Below the pieces are notes generated by a model that was not told the DNA's origin, searched no databases, and saw only the letters and a list, made by a program, of their open reading frames with translations. A stretch of 64,000 bases of DNA from Peribacillus simplex (lineage in GTDB: Bacteria > Bacillota > Bacilli > Bacillales > DSM-1321): NCBI RefSeq assembly GCF_001578185.1, contig NZ_CP011008.1, forward strand, positions 2,942,001 to 3,006,000, written 5' to 3'. A program made the position numbers and the translations under genes. Shown here piece after piece: positions 1-8,758 of this stretch (positions are counted from its first letter, which is position 1; the number at the start of each line of letters is the position of its first letter).

Positions 1-90
1 TGCTGGCTTTGATTGTTCTGCTGGCTTTGATTGTTCAACTGGCTTTGATTGTTCTGCTGACTTTGATTGTTCAACTGGCTTTGATTGTTC
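1..90. repeat. 18-bp tandem repeats encoding EQSKPA/EQSKPV
   Basis: Five consecutive 18-bp units read in frame on the minus strand as EQSK[PS][AV]. The units alternate between two variants (first codon pair tgctgg or aactgg on the plus strand), so the repeat may have grown as 36-bp doublets. The array continues to the window edge, so its full size is unknown. It forms the linker of the LysM protein. Confidence 0.85.
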
Positions 91-507
91 TGCTGGTGCA
101 GCTTGCTCTGATTTTTGCTCAGGCCCAACACTCGCCGCTTCGACTTTGTTAGCCGCAGGTTTAATGACCAATTCTTGATCAGGATGGATTGTATCTGAAT
201 TTAAACCGTTCCAAGATTTAATATCATTTACCGCTACATCATATTTGTCTGCAATTTCCGATAATGTGTCTCCTGACTTGACTTTATAATGCTCTTCTTG
301 AGAAATATGTAAGGTTCCTCCGGCATAAATCATGTCTGAAGACAAATCGTTCCAAGACTTAATATCTTCTATTGATACTTTATATGTTTGAGATATCCCC
401 CATAATGTGTCTCCATCTTTCACTTTGACATCTTCTGCATGTACCGGAATTGTGAAAGCACCGGATATTGCAGCCGCTGCCGCTAACGATAAGATTGATT
501 TTTTCAT
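1..507 (-). CDS. Exported LysM cell-wall protein, C-terminus outside window
   Basis: The ATG at 505-507 follows a strong AAGGAGG site and the frame stays open to base 1, giving 169 residues with no stop. The start encodes a signal peptide (MKKSILSLAAAAAISGAF, cleavage near VHA-ED). Two LysM repeats follow at about residues 25-70 and 73-120, each with the GDTL-[WS]-I core and a SWN-x-L-[SN]-SD segment. LysM domains bind peptidoglycan glycan strands, so the product should be a wall-associated secreted protein. After a short Ala/Glu linker the visible part ends in EQSKPA-type repeats. Two LysM domains plus a Gln/Lys/Pro linker resemble Bacillus YocH, which ends in a 3D hydrolase domain. That catalytic end is not visible, so the enzymatic role is open. 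Confidence 0.85.
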   Translation of the reverse strand, partial: MKKSILSLAAAAAISGAFTIPVHAEDVKVKDGDTLWGISQTYKVSIEDIKSWNDLSSDMIYAGGTLHISQEEHYKVKSGDTLSEIADKYDVAVNDIKSWNGLNSDTIHPDQELVIKPAANKVEAASVGPEQKSEQAAPAEQSKPVEQSKSAEQSKPVEQSKPAEQSKPA

Positions 508-701
508 ATGTTGTTACCTCCTTGTGAGCTGCTTTATAAGCTAACGAGTTCAATCTTAACATAGTTTTTTTCTATACAAAGAACAAACAGATAAAGAATA
601 GATGACAAACATCACAGGAAGATAACGGGACTATAACAAGATATTTTAATATTCTGAAAACACATCTTTTTCCAGTTATCTCCCATATCATACTAATGGA
701 G

Positions 702-730
702 TCATATTATGTATTACCCAAGCATAATAA
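702..730 (+). promoter_or_regulatory. Candidate sigma-E promoter of cotJABC
   Basis: TCATATT at 702-708 fits the sigma-E -35 consensus (KMATATT). A 14-base spacer leads to CATAATAA at 723-730, which keeps the CATA core of the -10 element but departs from the consensus after it. It lies about 35 bases before the cotJA start. The cotJ operon of B. subtilis is known to be mother-cell sigma-E controlled. Confidence 0.5.
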
Positions 731-764
731 TTAGAGGCTACATCTATACAAAGGAGGTATTTTT

Positions 765-998
765 TTGACTCGCGAAAAGACTTTTACCTTAGTTAAATCA
801 TACAAACCTTTCCATAGTAAATTCGATCCGTGCCCACCTATTGGGAGAAAGTATTTCAGGACACCTCCTAATTTGTATATTAATTTTCAACCGCCGAATT
901 TGGAGCAGTTCACACCGGAGGAAGCTTTGAAATACGGTACACTTTGGAAGTTCTTTTATGATTTCTATGATAATCCATATCGGGAAAGGGAGACGTAA
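765..998 (+). CDS. cotJA: Spore coat-associated protein CotJA
   Basis: 77 residues. The TTG start at 765 is chosen because an AAAGGAGG site at 750-757 is correctly spaced and no upstream ATG exists in frame. The protein is rich in Pro and aromatic residues, with a PCPPIGRKYF-[RK]-TPPNLY segment typical of CotJA. The family is a small inner-coat component made in the mother cell and deposited with CotJC. The TAA stop abuts the cotJB ATG, so the genes are translationally coupled and form the first two cistrons of cotJABC. Confidence 0.93.
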   Translation: MTREKTFTLVKSYKPFHSKFDPCPPIGRKYFRTPPNLYINFQPPNLEQFTPEEALKYGTLWKFFYDFYDNPYRERET

Positions 999-1265
999 AT
1001 GAATAAGAAACTGGATGATGAATATTATCAGCTGCTTGAACAAATACAGGCTGCGGATTTCGTACTTGTCGAGTTGACTCATTATTTGGATACACATCCT
1101 AACGACCAGCAAGCATTACAGCAATTCAATCAATTTCATGAATATTCCAAACAATTGAAATCGGTTTTTGAGCCTAAATACGGTCCCTTATTGGGTTTTG
1201 GAAACAGTCCAGGCGGTGAAAATAAATGGGAATGGGGCCAAGGCCCTTGGCCATGGCAGGTATAA
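999..1265 (+). CDS. cotJB: Spore coat protein CotJB
   Basis: 88 residues beginning directly after the cotJA stop, with GGGAAAGGGAG just upstream. It has the CotJB pattern: a helical N-terminus ([15 protein letters not shown]-x-YLDTHP), a central [11 protein letters not shown], and a C-terminal FGN-x-PGG-x-W-x-W-x-GPWPWQ tail. CotJB is a small coat protein of unknown chemistry always found between CotJA and CotJC. The gene ends 12 bases before cotJC, and an AAGGAGAGA site in the gap serves the next start. Confidence 0.93.
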   Translation: MNKKLDDEYYQLLEQIQAADFVLVELTHYLDTHPNDQQALQQFNQFHEYSKQLKSVFEPKYGPLLGFGNSPGGENKWEWGQGPWPWQV

Positions 1266-1277
1266 GGAGAGATATCT

Positions 1278-1847
1278 ATGTGGGTGTATGAAAAGAAACT
1301 GCAATATCCAGTTAAAGTAAGAGACTGTAATCCTAGATTGGCAAAATATTTAATAGAACAATACGGGGGTGCTGATGGTGAATTGGCTGCAGCACTCCGT
1401 TACTTAAATCAACGATATACAATACCCGATAAAGTCATCGGATTACTTACGGATATCGGAACGGAAGAATTCGCTCACCTGGAAATGATTGCCACCATGG
1501 TTTATAAGCTTACAAAGGACGCCACACCACAGCAGATGGTTGCAGCAGGTCTTGGCGAACATTATGCGAATCATGATGGTGCCCTTTTCTATCAAAATGC
1601 AGCAGGTGATCCATGGACAGCCACATACATCCAAGCTAAAGGCGATCCTATTGCTGATTTATATGAAGATATTGCCGCTGAAGAGAAAGCTCGTGCAACC
1701 TATCAATGGTTGATTGACATTTCAGATGACCCGGATATCAATGATTCACTAAGATTTTTAAGGGAAAGAGAGATTGTACATTCCATGAGGTTCAGAGAAG
1801 CTGTAGAAATCCTAAAAGAGGACAAAGGGAAAAAAAAGTTTTTTTAA
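1278..1847 (+). CDS. cotJC: Manganese catalase-like spore coat protein CotJC
   Basis: 189 residues, the usual CotJC length. It belongs to the non-haem manganese catalase (ferritin-like) family. Candidate dimetal ligands are visible in IGTEEFAHLEM (about residues 60-70), DIAAEEKARATY (about 132-143) and REREIVHSMRF (about 162-172). Manganese catalases dismutate hydrogen peroxide; CotJC is a coat-associated member whose activity in spores is modest or uncertain. It is the last gene of the operon and ends in a Lys-rich KGKKKFF tail just before a strong terminator shared with the convergent gene. Confidence 0.93.
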   Translation: MWVYEKKLQYPVKVRDCNPRLAKYLIEQYGGADGELAAALRYLNQRYTIPDKVIGLLTDIGTEEFAHLEMIATMVYKLTKDATPQQMVAAGLGEHYANHDGALFYQNAAGDPWTATYIQAKGDPIADLYEDIAAEEKARATYQWLIDISDDPDINDSLRFLREREIVHSMRFREAVEILKEDKGKKKFF

Positions 1848-1861
1848 TAAAATTCAAATAG

Positions 1862-1895
1862 AAAAGGCAACGGAAAAGCTTCCGCTGCCTTTTTG
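1862..1895. terminator. Bidirectional terminator between cotJC and cvfB
   Basis: AAGGCA (1864-1869) plus CGGAA pair with TTCCG plus TGCCTT (1886-1891) around a 4-base loop, with single unpaired bases in each arm, followed by a T run. The cvfB stop overlaps its right edge, so one hairpin serves both convergent units. Confidence 0.85.
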
Positions 1896-2768
1896 TCATT
1901 TACGGTCTGAAGAATATGTCCATCCATCTTCCTGGTAAATCTTCTCTTCTTTCATCAGTTTGCCGAGGGCACGTTTGAACGCTCCCTTGCTTAAACCGAA
2001 GTGAAATTGGATATCATCAGGTGGTGTTTTGTCACCATAAGGCATAGCACCGCCACGATTCATTAAATAAGTGAAAATGACATCAGCATCTTCCCCCATT
2101 AAATCTTGTTTAAAGGGAAATAAAGAAACGTTTAGCGTTCCATCTTCTTTACTATCAATGACGCGCCCTTCAACTAATTCACCAAGACGAGGCTCCTCCT
2201 TGCGTTCACTTTCGTGAATGAAGCAGCGATATCCTTCTTCGGAAACAAAGAAAGACCCAACCATAAGCAAACGATAGACATTTCCCTTAACAGTGGTGTT
2301 ACGGACTCCTTTTAAAGGAGCTTTTACAGCAATCTCCTGGATTACATCTTCCGTAGCAAGTTTACCAAACAGGCGGTCATTGCGATCTGTCTTAAGGGAT
2401 ACATATAGACGATCACCAACCTCAGGCCATAAACGATCAATATTCGGTAGGTCGTCCAGGGATACAAGTATATCTTTGGAAAGGCCGATGTTCACAAAAA
2501 CACCAAGTTTCCTTTTCACATTGACAACTTCCGCCCAACCATACTGATCAATCTGAATTTCGGGAATCTTCATTGTGGCTGTTAGCCTTGCTTGTTTATC
2601 GTGGTAGATGAACACAGTAACTTCATCACCAAGCTCAAGTTCCGTTCCTTCATTCATTTCACTATGATGAAGTAAGACATCTTCTGAACCATCAGTTAAA
2701 AACCATCCGAAATCAGCCTTACGTTCCACTTCTAACTCTACAGCCAAACCGGCCTGAATTTTTTGCAT
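1896..2768 (-). CDS. cvfB: S1 RNA-binding regulator CvfB/YitL
   Basis: 290 residues. It matches the CvfB family: several S1/OB-fold RNA-binding modules (first about residues 5-60 with the DFGWFL and DVLLHHSEM signatures, second about 70-140 with WAEVVNVKRKLGVFVNIGLSKDILVS, third about 150-215 with FFVSEEGYRCFIHESER) and a C-terminal winged helix around 225-285. In Staphylococcus the protein binds RNA and influences virulence gene expression; the Bacillus homologue is YitL. The start (ATG at 2766-2768) has AGGAGGATTTATAT upstream. It is a single gene facing cotJC. Confidence 0.88.
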   Translation of the reverse strand: MQKIQAGLAVELEVERKADFGWFLTDGSEDVLLHHSEMNEGTELELGDEVTVFIYHDKQARLTATMKIPEIQIDQYGWAEVVNVKRKLGVFVNIGLSKDILVSLDDLPNIDRLWPEVGDRLYVSLKTDRNDRLFGKLATEDVIQEIAVKAPLKGVRNTTVKGNVYRLLMVGSFFVSEEGYRCFIHESERKEEPRLGELVEGRVIDSKEDGTLNVSLFPFKQDLMGEDADVIFTYLMNRGGAMPYGDKTPPDDIQFHFGLSKGAFKRALGKLMKEEKIYQEDGWTYSSDRK

Positions 2769-2931
2769 GTATATAAATCCTCCTGTAACTTACCTTTACC
2801 TACAATTGTACCCAATTATTTATTTTTCCAACATATTTGAATTTATCATTTTTTTGTTGTTCTGTATACCCATTACGGTTTTTTATTTTTTAACCCTTGT
2901 CATCTTCGTGGAATGCATGAGGGACTAGAAT

Positions 2932-3198
2932 CTATCCTTGGTTACCATTGCTGAACAAGGTATGCATAATTACTTCGGATAATTGGCTCGGTTTATATGG
3001 TTTAACTAAAAAATCCTTAAATCCCAATGAAATACCCTTTTCCCTTTCATCAAGTACCGTCGATACAAAAACGGGAATCTCATTCAAGTCACAGGATCCT
3101 TTTAACTCCCTCAGGATTGCCCAGCCGTCCATTTCTCCCTTCTCAAGAAGGATATCTAGTACTATGACATTCATAATCAGGTATTTCGGTGATATAAT
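2932..3198 (-). pseudogene. Truncated response-regulator receiver domain
   Basis: The translation carries the second half of a CheY-like receiver. It has a hydrophobic strand ending in VLDILLE (phospho-acceptor Asp), a DGWAILRELK helix, IPVFVSTV (Thr position) and KDFLVKPYKPSQL (conserved Lys-Pro). The first third of the fold with the paired acidic residues is absent. Reading upstream from the ATG at 3174 reaches a stop near 3198. No output domain follows. A 5'-truncated remnant is the simplest reading; expression as a short single-domain protein cannot be excluded. Confidence 0.6.
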
Positions 3199-3232
3199 TT
3201 ATTGATTAACTGAAAGGAAAAAGAAAACATAC

Positions 3233-4423
3233 ATGACAAAAAAATTGTATTACACGTCCACCATGACTTCCGAATGGGATACCACTATCCAGGAGTCCGT
3301 TGAAGAAAATGGCTTTTACTACATCACTCTTGAAGAAACCGCTTTTTATCCAGAAGGGGGCGGCCAGCCTTCAGATACTGGCAAGATAGAAGGAATCACT
3401 GTTCTGGATATTATAAAAAGCAATGATGGAAAGATTCTGCATAAGACGGAGAGAAGGCCAGATTCAGAAATCGTTCACTGTGAACTTGATTGGCCCCGCC
3501 GCTTCGATCATATGCAACAGCATAGCGGCCAGCATTTACTCTCTGCAGTCTGTGTCGAACTGTTTGACTCGAATACGGTCAGCTTTCATCTTGGAAAGGA
3601 TTATTTAACGATCGATATAACGTCCGAATTTAAATGGACTGAAGTACATACGGCGGCAGTTGAAAAGCAGGCTAATCAATATATTATTGAGAATCGCGAA
3701 ATACATGCATATTACGTGACAAAGGAGCAATTACAGACACTTCCTGTCGTTAAAATGCCTACTGTGTCCGAAAATATCCGTATTGTTGAAATAGAAGGGA
3801 TTGAGTATAACCCTTGCGGCGGAACCCATGTAGCTCGAACCGGTGAGATAGGCTTAATAAAGATTTTCAAAACGGAGAAGCAGAAAGATTATACCCGCCT
3901 CTATTTTAAGTGCGGCTTCAGGGCATTGAACGAATTTTCCGAAAGTCTTGGTATTCTTTCAGCCTTATCGAATAAATTCAATACCGGACGTACAGAGATA
4001 TTGAATAGGGTGGAGAAACTGGAGAATGACTATAAGCAGCTACTATCGGTATATGAAAACTTAAAACTTGAAAATGCAAACTTTCTTGCTGACTCTCTGC
4101 TTGCAGAAAATGCAGAGGGATTCATCTCTCATATATTCGAAGATAGCTCAATGAAAGATCTGCTTTACCTTGCAGGTACGATTGTAAAAAAGGAAAAGGT
4201 TACTGTATTATTAGCATCACGTAAGGAGCAAAAGGTGATTCTTTCGCACAGTGGGTCCTTCCCCTTACATTGCGGAAAATATTTTAAAGCTGAACTCAGT
4301 TCGTATAATGGGAAAGGCGGAGGGAGCGAACAGACTGCACAAGCAGGTTTTGCGTCACAAAATGACCTAATGGCATTTTACCAATACACAGTTGAAAGAT
4401 TAGGCCAAAATTCAGGTGAATAA
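3233..4423 (+). CDS. Alanyl-tRNA editing protein, AlaX long form (DHHA1 domain)
   Basis: 396 residues. The protein matches the editing half of alanyl-tRNA synthetase: an N-terminal beta-barrel with FYPEGGGQPSDTG (about 38-50), the zinc site HSGQH (97-101) and CGGTH (about 197-201), then a coiled segment and a C-terminal DHHA1 domain with GKGGGSEQTAQAG near residue 365. Such free-standing proteins hydrolyse Ser-tRNA(Ala) or Gly-tRNA(Ala) made in error. All zinc ligands look intact. The ATG at 3233 follows GAAAGGAAAAAG. It is monocistronic, bounded upstream by the receiver remnant and downstream by a strong terminator. Confidence 0.92.
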   Translation: MTKKLYYTSTMTSEWDTTIQESVEENGFYYITLEETAFYPEGGGQPSDTGKIEGITVLDIIKSNDGKILHKTERRPDSEIVHCELDWPRRFDHMQQHSGQHLLSAVCVELFDSNTVSFHLGKDYLTIDITSEFKWTEVHTAAVEKQANQYIIENREIHAYYVTKEQLQTLPVVKMPTVSENIRIVEIEGIEYNPCGGTHVARTGEIGLIKIFKTEKQKDYTRLYFKCGFRALNEFSESLGILSALSNKFNTGRTEILNRVEKLENDYKQLLSVYENLKLENANFLADSLLAENAEGFISHIFEDSSMKDLLYLAGTIVKKEKVTVLLASRKEQKVILSHSGSFPLHCGKYFKAELSSYNGKGGGSEQTAQAGFASQNDLMAFYQYTVERLGQNSGE

Positions 4424-4487
4424 AACCTCTGCGATATGGGTGATGCCCATTCGTGAAGAACACAGAATTTATTTTTTTCAGAATTAG

Positions 4488-4522
4488 AAGAGAGAGGACA
4501 AATTGTGCCCTCTCTCTTTTTA
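4488..4522. terminator. Terminator shared by alaX-type gene and convergent gene
   Basis: A 9-bp perfect stem, AGAGAGAGG (4489-4497) with CCTCTCTCT (4509-4517), followed by TTTT. It overlaps the stop of the minus-strand gene at 4520, so it can act for both directions. Confidence 0.85.
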
Positions 4523-4933
4523 TACTTCTATCTTTAATTTCCGTAACCCTTGTTCTTCAATATGAATATGATATTTTTCTTCGAGCTCCAGGATACGTTT
4601 AAAGGCTTCCTCCTGATTATATTCATGGTTTTGCGATTCTTCGGCAAACTCTTTTCTTGCCAAATGATAGGCAAGCTTATCCCTGAATACTCCTTCTTCA
4701 TACTCATCTATGACTTCATGAAGTTGATCCTCCAATTCCCTGCTTAAATCATATATTTCGTATTCCTTCAAAAACTGGACTCCTTCCATGCCGAAATCTT
4801 TGGCAAAGGAATTGAGATACTGTTCAACCTCACTGAATTCTTTATTATTTTCAGTATCGGAAGCAACCCAATATCCGTACTGAACCATTTTGAATAATGT
4901 TTCAAACTGTTTCTTGGTAAAATTGATTTTCAT
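4520..4933 (-). CDS. Uncharacterised acidic helical protein
   Basis: 137 residues, very rich in Glu, Lys and aromatic residues, with no signal peptide or membrane segment, so probably cytosolic. Long predicted helices with Glu/Lys periodicity (LSRELEDQLHEVIDEYEEG and EEAFKRILELEEKYHIH) suggest a helical bundle. I recognise no named family. The ATG at 4931-4933 is preceded by GGAAAAGGGGTTAATGGACA, a usable ribosome binding site. The terminator on its 3' side and the clear translation signals support a real gene; function unknown. Confidence 0.75.
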   Translation of the reverse strand: MKINFTKKQFETLFKMVQYGYWVASDTENNKEFSEVEQYLNSFAKDFGMEGVQFLKEYEIYDLSRELEDQLHEVIDEYEEGVFRDKLAYHLARKEFAEESQNHEYNQEEAFKRILELEEKYHIHIEEQGLRKLKIEV

Positions 4934-4971
4934 TGTCCATTAACCCCTTTTCCGGTTCCTTACACCAAAAA

Positions 4972-5012
4972 GAATAAACCGCAATGGAACAAAAGTCCAA
5001 TGCAGTTTATTC
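4972..5012 (-). terminator. Terminator of the small gene ending at 5013
   Basis: A 17-bp near-perfect stem with two mismatches (GAATAAAC-x-GCA-x-TGGA type arms) and a short loop. On the minus strand it is followed by TTCTTTTTGG. It lies directly after the stop of the upstream minus-strand gene. Confidence 0.75.
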
Positions 5013-5207
5013 TCAATCAAATATTTCGGTTACAGAAAAATAAGCTGCTTTTTCCGTATCTATGACATAATGGCAATCGCCTTTAACCAAATTATAATAA
5101 CGGTGCTTTTGAATATTTGAAATCATTTGAGTTGAGTCATCTCCTTCTACCTCATGCTCTATTTCTTTGCCTCCCGGAAAATAAAAACCAACTTTCAATT
5201 TCATCAT
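5013..5207 (-). CDS. Small uncharacterised protein
   Basis: About 64 residues from the preferred ATG at 5205-5207, which follows GGGAAGGATGAGA; an ATG at 5223-5225 in the same frame lacks a good site. The product starts with strand-like KLKVGFYFPGGKEIEHEVEG and ends YFSVTEIFD. It has no membrane segment, and I recognise no named family. A dedicated terminator immediately follows the stop, supporting expression. Confidence 0.65.
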   Translation of the reverse strand: MMKLKVGFYFPGGKEIEHEVEGDDSTQMISNIQKHRYYNLVKGDCHYVIDTEKAAYFSVTEIFD

Positions 5208-5346
5208 TCTCATCCTTCCCTTCATCTGCTTGAATCTCTCTTTTATTTCTTATCCTTTATCATGAAGTTATAAACATAAATTAAATGCTTATTCACTTTT
5301 TCCATGATATTCTAGAAAAAAATACTAAAACCAGAAGGTGTTTTTA

Positions 5347-5868
5347 ATGAAAATCAGGAGAGCCATAGAAGAAGATGTAAATGGAATAGCAAATGTACAT
5401 ATAAACAGCTGGCAAACGACTTATAAAGGCATCCTCCCGGATCAATACTTGTCTTCCTTGAATCTGGAAGCCAGAAGGAAAAACTGGTTAAGAAATTTAA
5501 AGATGCTGCATAATGCCACTTTTGTTGCGGAAAATGCCCATGGGGAAATCATCGGCTTCGCTGCGGGCGGACCTGAACAAACGAATGATCCGCATATTCA
5601 AGGTGAAGTATATGCCGTCTATATTTTAAAAGAGTATCAACGGCAGGGATTCGGCCGAAAAATGATAAAAGCGGTCATACATGAACTTATTAAAATGGAA
5701 CATAAGAATTTAATAATCTGGGCATTAAAGGATAATCCTTCATGCGGTTTTTACAAGGCGCTCGGCGGTCAAGTAATAGCTGAAAAAACTGTTAAAATGG
5801 CTGGGATCGAGCTCATCGAGGTCGGTTTTGGGTGGCAAGATATTAAGGATATCCTTTTGCATTTGTGA
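5347..5868 (+). CDS. GNAT-family N-acetyltransferase
   Basis: 173 residues from the ATG at 5347. An in-frame GTG at 5338 overlaps the AGAAGGTG ribosome site and is therefore less likely. The fold signatures of GCN5-related acetyltransferases are present: N-terminal IRRAIEEDVNGIANVHINSW, the strand VYAVYILKEYQRQGFGRKMIKAV containing the acetyl-CoA loop Q-x-x-G-x-G/R, and ALKDNPSCGFYKALGG near the C-terminus. The INSW-Q-TTYKGILP segment is common in a Bacillus subgroup of uncharacterised acetyltransferases. Substrate unknown. Confidence 0.88.
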   Translation: MKIRRAIEEDVNGIANVHINSWQTTYKGILPDQYLSSLNLEARRKNWLRNLKMLHNATFVAENAHGEIIGFAAGGPEQTNDPHIQGEVYAVYILKEYQRQGFGRKMIKAVIHELIKMEHKNLIIWALKDNPSCGFYKALGGQVIAEKTVKMAGIELIEVGFGWQDIKDILLHL

Positions 5869-5876
5869 GCGTACCC

Positions 5877-5901
5877 GGAGGATGGTTACATTCCATCCTC
5901 C
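5877..5901. terminator. Bidirectional terminator between GNAT gene and helD
   Basis: A perfect 9-bp stem GGAGGATGG / CCATCCTCC with a 7-base loop lies between the converging stops at 5868 and 5907. The T tract is weak on both sides. Confidence 0.7.
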
Positions 5902-5906
5902 ACCTC

Positions 5907-8165
5907 TCATGTCTCAATTAAGAAAGCATTTTTCTCATTACCTAAAAAATAAAGTCGGTGCAATGGTCTTGTCATTGTTACGTAAAGCAGTTTAATATCA
6001 AGCTCATTTTCACGGCAATACGCTTCTTCCAGGGATATTGCAAATACGACATCGAATTCCAGGCCTTTAGCTTGATATGAAGGAACAATTAATGTTTTAT
6101 CTTTAGGAATGTTTCCCGCTTCATCTATTAAATGAAAGCTTTGATGGAATGCACTTAGTTTCTCGTTTGCCAGTTTGCAATCTTTCATCGTTTTGGCAAT
6201 AACGGCAAACGTTTTAAATCCCTCTCCTTTAAGGCTTTCAATAAGTTCGATCAGCTCTTCTTCCCAACCTTTCTTTTCAATGGAAATGAATTCTGGATCC
6301 CTGCCATGACGGACTACAGGTTCAACTTCCGGGAAATCGTAGGTTAACAACTGAAGAATCCGGTTAGCTTGTTTCATTATTTCAACAGTGGTTCTATAGC
6401 TTTTTTGTAATTCAGTGTACGTCGCCCGCGGGAAAATACGATGGTGGACCTCATCCCATGTTTGTAACCCCCGGTATGAATGGATGCCTTGTGCCAGGTC
6501 ACCTACTAGTGTGAACATATCCGTATCCACTGCTGTTTTGAGTGCCTGTAACTGCATGAAACTATAATCCTGTGCCTCATCAATGACGACATTTTTTGCT
6601 TTGTTTTCTTTGTCGACACCAAAAAGCCGCTCCTGAAGATATAATAATGCACCTAAGTCCTCCATCTCATAGCTTTTATCAGAAAATAATTTATGATTAT
6701 ACTCACATAAAGCACTTGCATCTTCAAAAGTAAGTTTACCATTACTATACGAGGCCAACCGCTCCGGATCTTGATATAATTCCTGATAGTAATGTAGAAG
6801 ATCTTTATTTTTGAATTGCTTAAAATAGCCTTTTACAGAAGAACGGATCGCTTTTTGGATCTGTCCGATCCTTTCCTCTTTTTTATCGAGGCATTTTGTA
6901 ACAAATTCCTTGCGTATGTCTGGATCTATATTCTTAATGAGAGCCTTCTCAATTTTAGCCTCATAAAAATCAAGAACACGATCAAGCATTATTTTCTTTT
7001 TCAATTTAACTTCATTTTGTAAAATGGCCTTCAGTTTGTCCAGCCTGCCGTATAACGGTAAATACCAATAATCCTCTTCCAATAATCTAATGAACTTCTT
7101 AGCGGAATAGAGGCGATATTTATCACAATAAAAATCTGCATCCGGATGAAAACCCCTGAAAATATCCTTTACATATTCGTCCAAAATATATTTAAATACA
7201 GGGGAGCCCTTTAGACCTGATATCCAGACAGCGGACTTTATTTCTTCATCATCCTTTTCCAGCATTCGAGTTAGTTTATCATCAGGCACAAGCTTCACTT
7301 GCTTTCCTATCGCTGCCTGCACATATTCGGAAAATGTGAATTGTTTTACTTTTTCAACACCTAATTCAGGTAATGCTTCAGATATGTAATCAATGAACAC
7401 CCGGCTCGGGGCAAGAATCATTAATTGTCGCGGATCGAACAAGTCTTTATAGTGGTAAATGAAATAAGAGATCCTATGTAAAGCAATTGTCGTTTTACCA
7501 CTGCCCGCTGCGCCCTGAACAATGATAGGTTTATTCAAATCTGCACGAATGATTTTATTTTGTTCTTCCTGGATCGTGGTAATGATATCTGTCAACCGAT
7601 TGCTGGAACTTTTAGAGAGGGATTCCTGCAACAATTCATCCGTCGTTGTTAGATCAATGTCCCTTACCTCTTCCAAGACACCTTCTTCAATCATTAATTG
7701 TCTCTTTAAAGTGATGTTCCCGCTAAACGTTTCCCCTTCCGCCTCATATTCAATTTCACCAATCCGTCCCTCATAGTAAAGGTTTGCAATTGGTGAACGC
7801 CAATCTACGATGATCTGTTCCTGGCTTTCCCTCTGATAAAGGGACGTTTTTCCGAAATAAAGCACTTCCCCTCTTTCACCATCATTCCTTTCAAAATCCA
7901 CTCTTGCAAAGTAGGGCTTTTTACTTGCTTTACGTAAACTTTCAAGTTCAGCTTTGGACATTTCAAAAAAGTTGGCTGTCGTCAACAATTGAGAATATAA
8001 GCCGGATTCAGACCAATCGGCATCACCAAAAGCTTCTTGCATATTCCGCTGAAATTGATCTTTGCTTGTTTCTGATGTTTTGATGACTACATCTATATAA
8101 CGTTTGGTAAAATCCAGCCGCTGTCGTTCCAGTTCAAAATCAGGGTGACTTCCCAATAAAACCAC
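5907..8165 (-). CDS. helD: RNA polymerase recycling ATPase HelD
   Basis: 752 residues, near the usual Bacillus HelD length. The N-terminal region is a long helical arm (residues 1-115). Walker A GAAGSGKT lies at about 218-225, with IDEAQDYS (Walker B) and later UvrD-like helicase motifs (LVGDLAQGI, SYRTT, SYQAKGLEFDVVF, LLYVTMTRP). HelD is an SF1 helicase-like motor that pries RNA polymerase off DNA for recycling. The start is uncertain: GTG at 8163-8165 nearly touches its GGGAGA site, while an in-frame TTG nine bases on has better spacing. It is monocistronic and shares a terminator with the acetyltransferase gene. Confidence 0.92.
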   Translation of the reverse strand: MVLLGSHPDFELERQRLDFTKRYIDVVIKTSETSKDQFQRNMQEAFGDADWSESGLYSQLLTTANFFEMSKAELESLRKASKKPYFARVDFERNDGERGEVLYFGKTSLYQRESQEQIIVDWRSPIANLYYEGRIGEIEYEAEGETFSGNITLKRQLMIEEGVLEEVRDIDLTTTDELLQESLSKSSSNRLTDIITTIQEEQNKIIRADLNKPIIVQGAAGSGKTTIALHRISYFIYHYKDLFDPRQLMILAPSRVFIDYISEALPELGVEKVKQFTFSEYVQAAIGKQVKLVPDDKLTRMLEKDDEEIKSAVWISGLKGSPVFKYILDEYVKDIFRGFHPDADFYCDKYRLYSAKKFIRLLEEDYWYLPLYGRLDKLKAILQNEVKLKKKIMLDRVLDFYEAKIEKALIKNIDPDIRKEFVTKCLDKKEERIGQIQKAIRSSVKGYFKQFKNKDLLHYYQELYQDPERLASYSNGKLTFEDASALCEYNHKLFSDKSYEMEDLGALLYLQERLFGVDKENKAKNVVIDEAQDYSFMQLQALKTAVDTDMFTLVGDLAQGIHSYRGLQTWDEVHHRIFPRATYTELQKSYRTTVEIMKQANRILQLLTYDFPEVEPVVRHGRDPEFISIEKKGWEEELIELIESLKGEGFKTFAVIAKTMKDCKLANEKLSAFHQSFHLIDEAGNIPKDKTLIVPSYQAKGLEFDVVFAISLEEAYCRENELDIKLLYVTMTRPLHRLYFLGNEKNAFLIET

Positions 8166-8758
8166 TCTCCCATCCTCGTTTATTTATCAAACTTATAAAA
8201 ATGCCGATGCTAAGACGAAATGGACATTTATACTATCAGAAAACCCAATGGTTGACAAATGTGGACACATAGAATTATATAGTTGAAATTAACTTTTTTA
8301 GAAGGAAAATCATTGAATGCTTTTCAGAAAATACGAAAGAGACAAATATAATTATTTCATATTTAAAAATGTCATTTCCATTCTGGAAGTAGGAAGCTTA
8401 TTTTCATTTCTTCCAATGGACAATTCTCTTCTCTTTATTCATTATGCTATGCAGTGTATTTATTGTATATCAAAAAGATGTTAGACCCATCAATCAGGCG
8501 AACCCTAAATCGTGCCTTAAGGTTTAATGCATAATGGGCAGAGCAGGGCAGAGCTTGATTTTCAGGGAATGACCTTACCATATAATTAGTCAACACAAAA
8601 AGCACTTCCCCTAATAGGGGAAGCGCCCGGTTAGACCTTTCTTCCACAAAGGTCATCAATTCTTAACATAAATAACGCTAATTTAATGTTTCATTGGAAA
8701 CTCATGTTATATACTTAAATTACAATTAAATAATTTTCTTACGAAAGTGGGTACTGTC
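8166..8758. other. Intergenic region upstream of helD and the small gene
   Basis: AT-rich. An unsupported 55-codon frame starts near 8314 on the plus strand. A strong hairpin with CTTCCCC-taat-AGGGGAAG arms sits at about 8599-8625 and could be a terminator. No protein here is convincing. Confidence 0.4.

Noticed and set aside
1-90. Possible CRISPR-like repeat array
   Set aside because: Units are contiguous 18-mers without spacers and encode an in-frame protein linker.
8447-8659. 70-residue minus-strand frame upstream of the small gene at 8759
   Set aside because: No ribosome site, and it runs through a terminator-like hairpin.
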